A stretch of 64,000 nt of DNA, taken from contig NHNY01000005.1 of the NCBI GenBank assembly GCA_002786065.1, forward strand, positions 310,001 through 374,000, in the 5' to 3' direction. A program made the translations under genes and the position numbers. The stretch comes from Microcyclospora pomicola. Lineage: Eukaryota > Ascomycota > Dothideomycetes > Capnodiales. Shown in pieces: positions 46,816-58,100 of the stretch; position 1 is the stretch's first letter, and each line of letters begins with the position of its first letter. The notes under the pieces are model-generated. The model made no database searches. It was not told where the DNA came from and saw only the letters and a list, made by a program, of their open reading frames with translations.

Positions 46816-46891
46816 TCCCACAACTTAACTCCGCTAGTCCTTATCTCGTATCACGATACGAGATAAGAACTGGCGGAGTCAAGTCGTGGGA
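46816..46891. repeat. Internal 76-bp hairpin inside the element
   Basis: Two 37-base arms separated by a two-base loop (GTATC-AC-GATAC at the tip) pair with only four mismatches, all transitions. It begins TCCCACAACTTAACTCCGC, and the other arm ends GACTTGACTCCGCC-like on the opposite strand. Two further copies of its end motif (A-A-R-T-C-G-T-R-G-G-A) lie at about 46914 and 46943. Confidence 0.85.
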
Positions 46892-47224
46892 ATATTCAGG
46901 TCTTACAAGACAAAGTCGTAGGAAAATGGAGACTACCAAAATCAAATCGTGGGATTTCGAAAATCCACATAGGAACTTAAAGTAGAATGACAGCTTTCTA
47001 GCGACACAGAGTATAGCTAGAGGTATATATTATATAGGTGTGTATATTGAAGCGCGCTCGAGTATACGTATCTGCGCGTGTATATATAGAGGCGTGTAGG
47101 CGCGTGTATGTATATATTTTCATATGTGTTAACATAATCGAAGCAGTCTTAGGACGCCTTTTTGAGTAGAGGCGTACGTGCGGAGGTGTGTGTACGTATG
47201 TGCAACTGTAGGAGGGTAGATAGG

Positions 47225-47365
47225 TATGCGTGTGTTCGAATGCGGGTCGTTGTGTGTATGTGTGACCACATGTATGTGTTGTTTGTGAGCAGAATCATCG
47301 TAGATCATGAATCTGAAGATCTCGAAACCTCGATGTGCGTAAGCTGAGCGCAATTGAGCTCCGTC
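47225..47365 (-). repeat. Right terminal inverted repeat
   Basis: This is the reverse-complement arm of the element, ending CTCCGTC just before the flanking TTCGG. It keeps C in most CpA positions where the left arm has T. Confidence 0.85.
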
Positions 47366-47521
47366 TTCGGGCGGGCAGCTTCATGCGCGTGGCTTTGGAA
47401 GCCTGGCAAGTCCAACGACCAGCAAACGATAGTGCACACTTTCTCTCACACCACGTCTACCTTTACCACAGCTTCTGCAGCACTCTCCTAATACAGTTGA
47501 CCTTTCCAGCCAGCCGTCGAG

Positions 47522-48411
47522 ATGTTCCGGAACAATTACGACAACGACTCGGTTACCTTGTGAGGATAAACCACTAATGACGAATCCGTGGAGCTTTCAT
47601 GCTAATATGATTGTGTAGCTCACCGCAAGGACGAATTTTCCAGGTCGAATATGCACAAGAAGCGGTAAAGCAAGGATCAGTCGTGGTCGGCATAGTCAGC
47701 AAAACGCACGCCGTGCTCGCCGCACTGAAGGTATCACTTTCTCTATAGCGAACCGCCGATTCAAGAAGAGACCATGCTAACCACAGCCGTGCACAGCGCA
47801 ACGCAGAAGAGCTCTCATCATACCAGAAGAAGATCATCCCGGTCGACACGCACTACGGCATCGCCCTCGCCGGGCTGGCCAGCGATGCGCGGGTGCTGTC
47901 CAACTTCATGAAGCAGCAGTCGCTTTCCTCGCGCCTGACCTACGACCGCCCCATCCTACTCGCCGACATCACGGCGCGCATCGGCGACCGCGCGCAGACC
48001 AACACACAACACTACGGCAAGCGGCCGTACGGCGTCGGCCTGCTGATCGCCGGCGTCGACGCCCGCGGCCCGCATCTCTTCGAGTTCCAGCCTAGCGGCG
48101 TGACGCAGGAGATGGTCGCGTGTGGCATTGGCGCGCGCAGCCAGATGGCCCGGACCTACCTGGAGCGGAACCTGGACGAGTTCGAGAGCGCGAGCCGCGA
48201 GGAGCTGATCAAGCATGCGCTGCGGGCGTTGAAGGATAGTCTGAGCCAGGACAAGGAGTTGACGGTGGAGAACACGAGTTTAGGCGTGGCGGGGCTGGAC
48301 GAGGACTTCAAGCTGTACGAGGGAGGTGAGATTGCAGATTGGCTGGAGACGAGTTTCGAAAACAGGGAGGAGCCGGCTGAGGGAGGGGAGAGTATGGAGG
48401 TGGACAATTGA
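47522..48411 (+). CDS. pre5: 20S proteasome subunit alpha-6 (Pre5/PSMA1)
   Basis: Three exons (47522-47559, 47619-47730, 47797-48411), introns 59 and 66 nt, 254 residues. The N-terminus [25 protein letters not shown] is the proteasome alpha signature and specifically resembles alpha-6/PSMA1 (MFRNxYDND). Next come [56 protein letters not shown] and [19 protein letters not shown], and an acidic C-terminal tail. The subunit is structural, part of the alpha ring that gates the core particle. The conserved frame across both junctions fixes the splice sites. The start codon is 156 bases from the inverted-repeat element. Confidence 0.95.
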
Positions 48412-48652
48412 GTGTGGCGTCGAGGAGTGAACACGACTGACACGAATGAGGGCTGTACTATAGACCGAACAGCGGTGATGTGAGAATCAAGCAGTTCTCA
48501 TCCCATGCTTACCGTGTATCATTGTGGACAGTGGGTATGGCCGCTGGTTCATGAACGTGAAGGGCAACGCACATACTCATGCCTGTCCATCTCACAGCTT
48601 TTGCTCGATATGTGAGCCCCCATTGCAAGGCAAACAAAACTCACTAACTAGA

Positions 48653-49518
48653 TCACCGACTCTTCAAATCCCTCACTCTCTGCCTCCTCAACTCCCACCT
48701 CTCCCACCCAGCATCAATCAAATCCTCATTAACCACCAAATCCCGAAACCGCAACCATCGCACAATCGGCACCTCGAGCACCCATTCCACCCAGCCAGTA
48801 TGCCGCGCCACGCTCGTCGCCACGAACCACGCGACCCCACACGCGACGCCCACCGCACACCCGGCATACACCTGGCGCGGCGAGTGGTAGCCCAGGTAGA
48901 CGCGGCTCTGCGCGACGGCGCCGGCGCCGGCGATCGCGGCCAGCGACAGCGCGAGTCGCTGCCAGTAGGGCGTCGGCAGGTGCGTGCTCGAGCTGCTCTG
49001 CGGGGTGTGCCGGCGCAGCAGGAAGAGGGCGAGGAAGGAGGCGAAGAAGGCGACGAACTGGGCGTGCGAGGAGGGCATGCCGTAGCCTTTGCCGTGCATT
49101 ACTGTGAGGGACGGAACATCAGTCCATGTCAGCTGAAAGTCCCTGTACGTATGTATACAGCCTCTGCGGAGACGCAGTAGCAACAGCAGGAGATCTGTTG
49201 GTTCCTGCCAATGCCAGCAGCACCAATCCTCTTCCGCTCCCTCCCAAGCTTCAAGGGATGAACCATAGGTAAAGACATACAAGTCGGCCGCTCCTCCCGA
49301 ATATACCGCTTCAGCACCCAATTGAGCGCCTCACAGCCCAGCTGGCCGGCGAGCATGAGCGCAATTTCGATCTCACGCGTGCTCCACAGCAGCGCGACGT
49401 AGGTGATCATGAGGGCCTGCGGGACGAGGGCGAGGTAGGCGCAGGCGTGCGAGAGCGGGTCGTGCGGGTTGTAGTGGACGTGCGTGAGGGTGAGGGAGGC
49501 GAGGGGTGGGTCGTCCAT
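48653..49518 (-). CDS. cax4: Dolichyldiphosphatase (PAP2 family)
   Basis: Two exons (49518-49281, 49101-48653) with a 179-nt intron, the longest in the window, give 228 residues. The acid phosphatase motifs of the PAP2 superfamily are present: K-x6-RP in LKRYIREERPT, PSSH in GYGMPSSHAQF, and SR-x5-H in AQSRVYLGYHSPRQV. Hydrophobic segments at about 30-70 and across the second exon indicate a multi-pass ER membrane protein. The KGYGMPSSHAQF form and short length fit the Cax4/Cwh8 and DOLPP1 group, which removes phosphate from dolichyl diphosphate so the carrier can be reused in N-glycosylation. The start chosen is MDDPPLASLT; an upstream frame reaching 49899 is leader. pre5 converges on it. 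Confidence 0.9.
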
Positions 49519-49934
49519 TGTTGCGTTGCGGTGGAGAGGGGGAGGATCGAGGGAGGGTATTCGGGGAGAGGACAGCACTTGGGTGGGAGGTGTGTTTCTT
49601 GAAACTGGACTGGGTCTCGAGGTATGATGTACATGTGGCTGGTGGGTGGGAGGTGGAGTTGCAGCTTGCTGCAGTGTGGCGGTGCAGATGCGTTGGAATC
49701 GACAGCGAGAAATATACATGGTCCACCATTTTATGCCCATACACACAAGACTGATGAAATAAGGCAGATCCTCTCGAACTTCTATGTACACGTGATTATT
49801 TTTGGAAGTATAGAGATCGTCCGCTCGTGACCAACCCGCAAATGTTCCCTCCATGCACGCTGAAAACGCAGACAAAACACCACCAGTGGAAGCTTTCAAA
49901 GCTGCTACACCAAACCCCTACGCCCCCATTCATG
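49519..49934. other. Intergenic region upstream of cax4
   Basis: About 415 bases between the cax4 start and the stop of the RBR ligase gene, both on the minus strand. It must contain the cax4 promoter and the 3' end of the ligase transcript. No gene is supported. Confidence 0.4.
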
Positions 49935-51890
49935 CTACCGTATCCTGAACCCTTCCTCATCCCCCAGCTCATCACTGTCCCAGCCATCCTCTTCGTCTCG
50001 TTGCGCCATCTGCAAGAATCGCTGTAACTCCTGCTGTTGGCGCTCCTCCGCATTACCATAATGATCTGCCCCTCCATTGGCGTTGGGAGCACGTCGGCGG
50101 CCGGCTGGAGCTTGGCCACGGCCATTCACCATGCCGCCACCTCCGCCCCCTCCCCTGCCTTGTACTCGTCCATTACGTTCGTGATTTCGTACAGCGTCGG
50201 CACGTCGATCAGGTCCAGCAGGGGGTGGGCGGCCTCCAAACGGATTCTGCGGACGCCGGCCTCCCCTTGGTGCTTGTCGAGGCATTGGCGGACGTGCGTT
50301 GTCTTGAACTGGAGCATCAAGATCGAGCCGGATCATGTGCTGGACAATCATAGGCGGCGCAGGCACGACTTCAGCTTCCAGAGGAGCATCGTCTGCCGCC
50401 ATCCAACGAGCCGCAGCTTCGTCAGCAACAGCAGCCTCTTGCGCCTCCGCCTCGCGTGCAGCTTCCATCGCGATCTGTTCCCAGCCACGACCACCTGCAA
50501 AGCCCTGTCCGTCTTCCGGGTTCTGGCCATCGTCCCCGCCTTCGAGCTCCCAAAGTCGTTGATAGCAGTCCATGCCTGGTTTGTTGAAGTGTAGGTACGG
50601 GTTTGAACTATCCAGCCAGGCACCACAGAGGTAGCAGAAATGTGTCTTGCATTGAAAGCAGTTCATGTGGTTGCATCCCATCGTCTTGCTTGTGGGTGAG
50701 TTACATGTCGGACAGGGCGAAGTGTGCAGACGGATGTAGTCGTATGAGGCCTTCTCCTCGGCCGAAAGCTCTTTCGGATCTCGTGGGAAGCATCGTGCAA
50801 ATGGACCGTGCCAACCCATATAGCATACGCGGCAGAAAGCCAACGAGCACGCCTCACAGACCGCTAATCTCTCTGTCGAGTCGGGCTGGACAGGTGGTCC
50901 GGCATGTTTCACCTCCAGCTCTTCAGTCTCAGACTCGGATGTTTCTTGGACAGCATAATTGCTCAACTCGAGGGGAATGGGCGGGTATTTCTTGCTTCGT
51001 GCGGGCCCCTGACACCATGTTCGCGGGCAGTATACCGTAGTTTTATCCGCCTCCAGCTTCTTCTTCCGCTTCATCTCGACATATCGACGCACCATCGCCT
51101 CCTCAATCCCGATCTCCAGCAGTTCCCGCGGTTGCAACGCCCGAGCAGGTTTTCGCTTCCGCGTCCCAGCCTTCTCTTTGCCACACTCCGGATTCAAGCA
51201 TCGGATGTTCGCCACATCCCCCTCCGAAATGGCGTTATTATAGAAATCCTGCAGACATTGCAAGCAATAAACATGTCCGCATCGCTTCATCTGATGACAC
51301 AGATTGCCCTTCTTCGGCTCCAAGCAGATCCCGCAATCCACCGTACTCGCCCGGAACCGCGCAATCTTCGTCTCCTCGTCAAACACGACCAGACGGCTGC
51401 GCTGCGAAGCCGGCAGCACGAACGCCTTCTCCGCGGTTTGATCGAGGTCAAACCCTCGTTCCGCCGCTTGCTGCAGGAAATCAATGTAGACGAACAGGAT
51501 GATCGACCGCCCATACTCTTCCCACAGCGACACTACCTCACGCTCCAGCTCAACCAGCTTCGAAGCCGGCAAACAGTCGTCTCGGACCCACAGCGAGACC
51601 TGCGGCGGCGCCTCGGCGGGGTATTCAGCGGGCAGGAAGAGGTCCAGATGCAACGGCGGGAGGTGAGAAAGCTCGACCTGTTGTGTCTGCTCCTTCTGCG
51701 CCAGCGCTACCGCATCGGCATATGTCCCCTCATCTCCCTGCTCTTCTTCGGGTAGAAACCGCACGACCAGCGGTTTCGACGGCGTGATGGCGAGCTCCAG
51801 CGTGGCCGAGTACGGCTCCTGGGGATCGCGGACCAGCTCGGGATAGATCGAGGTGAGCGTTTCCAGCTCCTCGTCCCGTTCGTCGTCCAT
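49935..51890 (-). CDS. itt1: RWD-domain RBR E3 ubiquitin ligase (RNF14/Itt1 type)
   Basis: A single-exon 651-residue protein starting MDDERDEELETLTSIYPEL; an in-frame ATG at 51935 is less likely because RWD domains usually begin at the E-x-L-x-x-I-Y motif seen here. Residues 1-150 form the RWD domain. RING1 follows (CGICLEPKKGNLCHQ, CGHVYCLQCLQDFY), then the IBR (VYCPRTWCQGP, CEACSLAFCRVCYMGWHG) and RING2 (CPTCNSPTSKTMGCNHMNC, FCYLCGAWL), whose catalytic cysteine is Cys406 in MGC-NHM. All zinc ligands I can trace are present. RBR enzymes form a thioester on this cysteine before passing ubiquitin to the target. The C-terminal 170 residues are Pro/Arg/Gly-rich and disordered, with an acidic end. 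RNF14 acts on stalled ribosomes and Itt1 on translation termination factors; transfer of either role here is inference. Confidence 0.9.
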   Translation of the reverse strand: MDDERDEELETLTSIYPELVRDPQEPYSATLELAITPSKPLVVRFLPEEEQGDEGTYADAVALAQKEQTQQVELSHLPPLHLDLFLPAEYPAEAPPQVSLWVRDDCLPASKLVELEREVVSLWEEYGRSIILFVYIDFLQQAAERGFDLDQTAEKAFVLPASQRSRLVVFDEETKIARFRASTVDCGICLEPKKGNLCHQMKRCGHVYCLQCLQDFYNNAISEGDVANIRCLNPECGKEKAGTRKRKPARALQPRELLEIGIEEAMVRRYVEMKRKKKLEADKTTVYCPRTWCQGPARSKKYPPIPLELSNYAVQETSESETEELEVKHAGPPVQPDSTERLAVCEACSLAFCRVCYMGWHGPFARCFPRDPKELSAEEKASYDYIRLHTSPCPTCNSPTSKTMGCNHMNCFQCKTHFCYLCGAWLDSSNPYLHFNKPGMDCYQRLWELEGGDDGQNPEDGQGFAGGRGWEQIAMEAAREAEAQEAAVADEAAARWMAADDAPLEAEVVPAPPMIVQHMIRLDLDAPVQDNARPPMPRQAPRGGRRPQNPFGGRPPPAGPDRRADAVRNHERNGRVQGRGGGGGGGMVNGRGQAPAGRRRAPNANGGADHYGNAEERQQQELQRFLQMAQRDEEDGWDSDELGDEEGFRIR

Positions 51891-53250
51891 TGCGCAAGCT
51901 GGCTCGGATATCGTACAAGCTCGGCGAAAGCTCACAACGGTAGATCAGGTAAGGTAATAGCACGGGGAAGGTCGCACGGCGAACAGCGGCGTGGACCTTC
52001 GCAGAGCCGATGCTATCTGGTCCACATTGGTCGATGGCGAAGCGGGTGGCGAGCTGTCATCTAGAATATATACTTGTTCCTTTTCCTTGGTAGGAAATGA
52101 ACGGTTTGGGTTTGAAGTGGCGACCACGAGAAGCATCGAATCGAATGCTGAGTCAGGGCAAAATAAAGTGGCATCGAGTCACTTTCACGTGCGTCAGTCC
52201 TCCATCGGTGACGCAACGCCGGTCCCTTGAATGACTTGGGAGGTACATGAGATGGATCTGAGCCTCAGACCAGATCAAGTCCACTTCAACAAGGTTCGTG
52301 AATATCGCCTTGTCTTCCTGGGAATCCGCTTTAGACAGTCATATATCTATGCTCGATCCGTGCGAGACTGGATGGAATCTAACTTACAATTTCAACATCG
52401 AGCGACCGGCAATCATAGTAGGGGGATACATGGCATCTCGGTGCTACTCCCACCTCATTGAAAGCTTTACTTCCCAAGGTCGGTATACGAGATATATTAC
52501 ACCTTTGTGGGGGCTCATTTTCACGGTGAAAACATGTTGATGGAGAATCTGGGATGCCACCAGACACGCAAGGTAAAACAGAACTTCGAGATGGACATAA
52601 ACCTCCAAATGTATACTCCAAGCCAAGAGGAAATAGATGCTCGAATCTACATATCGCATCCAACTCGCCCAATCAGGCCGAACTCCAGGCAAGCTCAATA
52701 ATTGATGGATGTTGTCCCAAAGAAACACTCCCCCCATCGGCCTCTCCGTCTTTCCCCAGCACACATGTAATGACAGCTTGAGAAGCTGTATGCGGAATTG
52801 ACCGAGTACGCTGTTGGTCGTGTGTTATAGTTGCATCCCCCACCGACTCTTCCTCTCGCTTGTAAAAGTGTATAGCAGTGTGTTTCCAGAACGTGGTCGT
52901 GTGCGCGAGACTGACAATTTGGCAGAATGCAAGAGTAATAAAAGGTTGTAGCAATAAATGCGTGAGAACGCCAGGAGAGACATATCGAGAGATGGTATCG
53001 TCGGATGTGGTCGATGACGAACAAACATAAAGGAAATGAAAGTGTGGACAAGCCCCGCCCCCAGTCCAAGTAGTTTCGAGATGCAACACAATGTGTCTCT
53101 TCGCAGTTGCCAGCCTGCTCAGACAGGTGGCAGCTCTATTGGTCCACTCTAATGTGTCGTTGCGGTGATTGCCCAATCATGGGCAATTGAATGCTGTTGA
53201 ACTCCATCACTTCAGATGATTTGAGCCTTGTCACAGCGGTTTCCGCGTCA
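51891..53250. other. Intergenic region between the RBR ligase gene and veA
   Basis: About 1.36 kb with no supported gene. It includes the ligase promoter and the 3' end of veA, both on the minus strand. Short frames on both strands overlap each other and have no motifs. Confidence 0.4.
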
Positions 53251-55137
53251 TCACAAAGACTGCGGCAGACAGCGCGCAGCAGTCGAGCCATCAGCGCGTC
53301 TATAATCCATCCGCTTTCGTAGCATCATGCTAGGGTCGAAATCAGAAGCATCGTCATCCGCATCCGCAGCTGTGTACTGGCTGCCATTGAGGCCGCCATC
53401 CTGGTTGTAGGGGACAGCAGGTCTGGTGCCGTCGTGCAAACGCTGCTGGAGGTGACGATCATCAAAGACACTTCCATAGCTACGCTTCTGCTGGGTCTCC
53501 ATGGCCGATGGGAAGTAAGAGTTTTGAGACGCTGATGGGGCTGGCGAAGAAGCCTCTAGAATGCCAGTTGGAGTGTCCGGGATGCGCAACGGTGGAAGCA
53601 GAACATTCTCCTTGTGGCTCCGCTCGGCTGACAGTATGGCAGGCTCAACACTCCGGCTCGAGGACTGCATCTGCTGTGATCGACTGTACTCGTGCGATCC
53701 GAAGGAGGGTGCCAGCGCTGGGTAAGAGTTTCGACCAGCGGGGGGTGGTGGTGGAGGTGGCTGATATGCCTGCTGAGCTGAGGCGTGGTATGGAGCAACC
53801 TGCTGCCCGTATGGCATCACTTGATGACTGTCCTGCTGCTGATAAGGAGTGTTGTGGTCCATGCTCGATCGCTGGGATGTAGGCATGTTCGTTTCATATG
53901 CAGGATGAGGAGCATATTGCGCCATTTGGGATTGCTGTGGAATGGCAGCGGACTGATTGTAACCATAATATGCAGGTTGCGAACTGTTGTTAGACACTGG
54001 TGGCGGCGCATATGGCGCAGGTTGATGCTGCATCGGTGGTTGCATCGACTGCGACTGGTGCACAAACGGTGGCTGGTGGTATTGCTGCCTCTGAGTCGGA
54101 GCATGCGAGGAAGACTGGCCGTAGGTGCTCTGTGGGGTCATTGGCACGGGGCCGTACGTTTGAGCATACGCATGACCAACATCCTGAGTTGATTGTCTGC
54201 GTGACAAGGGCGGCAACGACTGGCGGCTCGCGTTGCTGGACGAACGTGGCCGGTTGATGTGCTCGTGATGGCCGCGCGAGCTGGGGATGGATGCGTAATG
54301 CATGGACTCCGGTGTGCTGGACATCCTGGAACGAGCTGGCGCGGTATCATCTTCGTAGTGATCCCAATCCTTGCCTGGCTTTTGGTCACGTCTACGCATA
54401 CGGACATCACGTCGAATCCTCACTCGGCAGCCTTGCTCGGCGACCATGCGACTCAACGACGTGCTCTCTGCGAGGCCAGGGAACTTCTTGGCACTAAAGA
54501 CGGTGAACGGAACCGACTTGACCTCCAGGCGGTGTGTGACATGACCTTCCTCATCCTCTGGTGGGTTGGATCCATCCGCCATCTTGTCGAAGTCCTTGTG
54601 GATCTTCAACTCCTCGTACAGGCTAAAGCTCAGCCTGTACTTGCCCTCATGTCTGACTGACAAGTCCGGAAAGATGAAGTATCCAGCGGCGGTGGGACGG
54701 TCCAGATACACCATGCCGGCAACGGGAGTGCCAGTCAACACGGTGAGTGGATTCTTTTCCGTGGGTACACGGCCTTGAGCGATGGGACGGGCTTGCTCCA
54801 GTGTCACGAAGAGGAAGTAATTGGCATTCATGGTGAATGTGATGTCATTCTCGGGCGCGACATCGCCGTCGAAGATCTTCAACTCGACAATCGGCGGTGG
54901 ATCAACCGGTCGCCTGTCCGCAGAAGCTGATGAAGGTGTCAGTCATGATACAAACCTCATACGGGGAGCAGATGTAGACATACACTTGGCGCCAGCACCG
55001 CATGCGCGCGCACGCTGCGGCTGCTGGATGACCTCGAGCGTGTAGGTCAGACGTTTGCCCTCCACGGTCAGTCGCGACGTCGAGCTGTGCGTCTCATTAT
55101 CGACTTTGATCAGTCGTTCGGTCCTTTCGCGGTCCAT
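53251..55137 (-). CDS. veA: Velvet regulator VeA
   Basis: Two exons (55137-54984, 54926-53251) with a 57-nt intron give 609 residues. The start MDRERTERLIKVDNETHS leads into the velvet domain (about 22-225): RLTVEGKRLTYTLEVIQQPQ, RARACGAGAK joined to SSADRRPVDPPPIVEL, FDGDVAPENDITF, then NANYFLFVTLE and GYFIFPDLSVRHEGKYRLSF. The intron after RARACGAGAK and the KRLTYTLEV-RARACG stretch, which overlaps the N-terminal nuclear import signal known in Aspergillus VeA, separate it from VelB and VosA. The C-terminal 370 residues are Gln/Pro/Ser-rich and disordered. VeA works with VelB and LaeA in the nucleus to couple light response, development and secondary metabolism. The upstream stretch is unusually long and gene-poor. 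Confidence 0.95.
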
Positions 55138-58100
55138 GGTGATGACGGGATGAGACGTATACTTGGGCCAATATTAGGGAAGTTGGGGTTCGGTACTTGA
55201 GATCCAGTCAGCTGGGTCGGGAGATGGAGATGCGCTGGCAGCGACAAGCAAGGCACGGAACTGAGATCCAATGGCAGGTGATGAGGCGGAGGTACCCCAA
55301 GCACTCTGAGACACTCGTGCTAGAATGTATAGATGAACGGGACTCACCCAATGTCGCAGACGAGACGTCGTGCACGCAATGAACCTATAGTGAAAGCGGG
55401 TCGAGTCCTCCAAACGGGTCGGATGGAAGATCCCCGGCGGACAAGACTGCGAGTAGTCTGCTGGTGGAAAATGAGCAGGAGATGATGTTCGAAGTGAAGA
55501 TGGTCCTGGTGCTGGTCAAACAACCGAATGAGTCCTGGCTACTGGTAGAAAAGGCGCTGGCTCCGGCGGGTTGTCCACGTTTCCAGGCGGTGACGGAGAA
55601 GAGCCGGTCGACGGCGATGACGAGCCCAGGTGGGAATGACGAGCGGATTTCGAACGCAACACCTCACCACGACCTTTCCGTCGCCTTGTTCCAGGCGTGG
55701 TGACGAGGCGGATGGAGGGAGACGACACCGAGCGGCGGACGCGAACAGAGGGGGGGATGGGGGAGCTGGTGGTGGAGAAGATGCGAGCAGAGGGTTTGTA
55801 GTGCAGAGACGCGGGTGCCGGCGAGGGAGGGCGGGCGAGCGAGCGCACTCGTCCCGAGAAGAAGCATGATGCGCCGTCAATCCCACTAATCTGGGTAGAT
55901 CGGTGGCTTGCCAGAGCGCACCCACAAGCCGTCCATCCGGGATTCAACGCTGATCGCTGCACTGCACGGCGATAACATTGGCTGCGACGAATGACGAGTG
56001 ACGCCTGATGCTGGAGATGAACAGCCTCGGGGCGTCGTCTAGTGTGCGTCCGTCTGAGAAACTGCCGTTGGGAATGCGTGGGTTGGGGGCTATATCAGCG
56101 GTGGTGGTATGGCCATGAGGCTGCAAAGAGACGACTCTGCTGCTGTACCGAGTTCTCATCTCGCCGTCGCCGTCGCAGCAGCAGCAACGACAACGCTGGC
56201 TCAGGGCTTCGGTCGACCGTGGTGGTGACACCCGGAGTAGGATACCCGTGGACTGCACGTCGACATCCCGCGCCCTCGCCGTTCACGGTCGATCTCTCTC
56301 CTCTCAACCACAGCATTGCTACGCTACCAACCTGCTCCGGACGTTAGGCCTCAACTCAATAATCCTCCCATCCATTCACTTGCGCACACAGAGGTCCCTG
56401 CTTCTGCGCCCGAGGCCCGAACCGTACTGACTTCAACGGCCAGACAGGCATGCGGTAACCGGATCCTCGACACGATCTGCGCGCGCTCGGGTGGGATTAT
56501 CGCCATGACCTACTCCTTCCAGCCGCTACTGCATATCCTTACCCTTTGCCGTCATGCATGCACATCGGAACTCGACATCGTTGCGTTTGATGGTGATGGG
56601 CAAAGCGCTGCCGTCAGCATCTTCATCGTCCACCACCAACAACTGACTACTCATGCGCGAGCTGTAACTCAAACCTGTCGACTCGTGATGCCTCACAAAG
56701 ACAACCGAACTCTGCTGCTACTGCTGTTCGCCACCGTAACCACAACCACACGTTCATTCTTCCATCCATCTGCTCGAGATGCAAGACTTCAACCGGGCGA
56801 GGATGTGCCTCGCCTCACCTCTCCCGACCCAGACTAATCGAGTATGGATGCCTCCGTATGAACGCCACGCTCAATCGCCTCTCCTTTCCCCTCCTTTTCC
56901 ACCTCCTCCACACACACACACACCTGGATCATGATTGTGGTCGTGCCAGCTTTTCGCTTGCCCGCCATCGTGTCACACGGCCGCTCCGGCTGATGGTGTC
57001 ACAGGCGCAAGTTTCACGTTCATGATGCTCGCGAAGGGTGGATCTCTCGCTTCTCCCCTGCTGGACGAACACTCCTCTGCCCGTGGCGGTGGGACGAGCA
57101 GGGGTGGGGCCAACGCTCAGATCCTGGACCTCCGATGGTGGAGATCATTGCACACCGTCAATCAGGTGAGATGTTCTCGTCGTCAACATTGCCACCACGT
57201 CTGTAATAATGTTATATGACCGCCTGCTACTGCGCCCGAAACGCCCAGTCACTACCATCTTTGAAATGGATTGGGTTTCGTGATGGCGGACTTCCAGCTA
57301 GGGTCGACAACCTTGGATCTCATCGTCCTTCCCAAGCACTAACACATGTAGGGCACCACCAAGAAACCCCTCCGACTGCGGAAACTCTCCTCTCCACTCA
57401 TCGTCCCCATGCCTTTCCGACCTGTCCTCTTCTTCTCCTGCATCTCCCTCTTCGTCCGATGATGTACCGATGCCACAAACTCACGCTACAACTTGCCTTT
57501 TCCTACCTCAACCTCCCCAAGATGTACAATCAATCCTCCCGTACACCGACCAGATCGCATCAGCCCCTCTTCGTGCCACACCACCTCACCCCCCGACACG
57601 CAACCGCAACCGCAACCGCAATGTATCCTCTCCAAGTCTCCATCTGCCGCGTAAGCCTGCTTTAAATCATCATAACATAGCAGCATCTCACGGATCTCAC
57701 CCCATCTACGCGAACAGCACCCTCCCCTGGCCCTTGCCCTACCCTACCCTACCCTGCCTCTCTCTCTCTCTCTCGCGCGTCCCAACTCCTCAAACCTCCA
57801 ACACCCGTGGTTCCGCAGCACCCAATAGCGCCCAACGCGGGAAGAAGCCCGCAGCAGCAGGCAGACAGGCAGGTGGTGGCGCGCCCGAGTTCCAACAACA
57901 CGAGCCACACTAGGCCGGATCCGCGCTGGCGAGATCCCGGTTTGCTGCAAAAGATGTGCAAAGTGACGAGTGTGGATGGGCGGGATACATGTCTTCATGT
58001 CGGGACGTGAGCACGGCGAGCGTGGCGAGGGTTTATCCGCGTGCGGTCAGGGAAGGCGTACTGCTCGTCACAGTCAATGTACCTTGTATGCAGTAGGTAC

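Larger units (their letters stand above)
46585..47365. mobile_element. MITE-like element with long terminal inverted repeats
   Basis: The left end (46585 onward) and the reverse complement of the right end (47365 backward) are identical for the first 56 bases, beginning GACGGAGCTCAATTGCGCTC, and stay about 90% alike to roughly 140 bases, with weaker likeness to about 200. The element is flanked by TTCGG at 46580-46584 and TTCGG at 47366-47370, a probable 5-bp target duplication. The interior is AT-rich (TATATA strings near 47025-47110), has no transposase frame and contains a separate hairpin at 46816-46891. It is non-autonomous. A 5-bp duplication does not fit the common TA, TTAA or 8-bp superfamilies, so I do not assign one. 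Confidence 0.78.
46339..47521. promoter_or_regulatory. Shared upstream region of vps55 and pre5, occupied by an inserted element
   Basis: The two genes are divergent with 1183 bases between start codons. About 781 of these bases (46585-47365) belong to an inverted-repeat element, so only about 246 bases on the vps55 side and 156 on the pre5 side are original flank. Promoters must therefore be compact or use element sequence. This is inferred from arrangement. Confidence 0.6.

Noticed and set aside
55516-55962. 148-residue minus-strand frame upstream of veA
   Set aside because: Low-complexity Ser/Pro/Arg sequence overlapping other frames on both strands; no support for a gene.
56316-56837. 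173-residue plus-strand frame in the veA upstream region
   Set aside because: No motif, no intron signals and no conserved pattern; likely chance.
57737-57754. CCCTA repeats considered as interstitial telomere sequence
   Set aside because: The unit is five bases, not CCCTAA, and only three to four copies exist next to a CT run.
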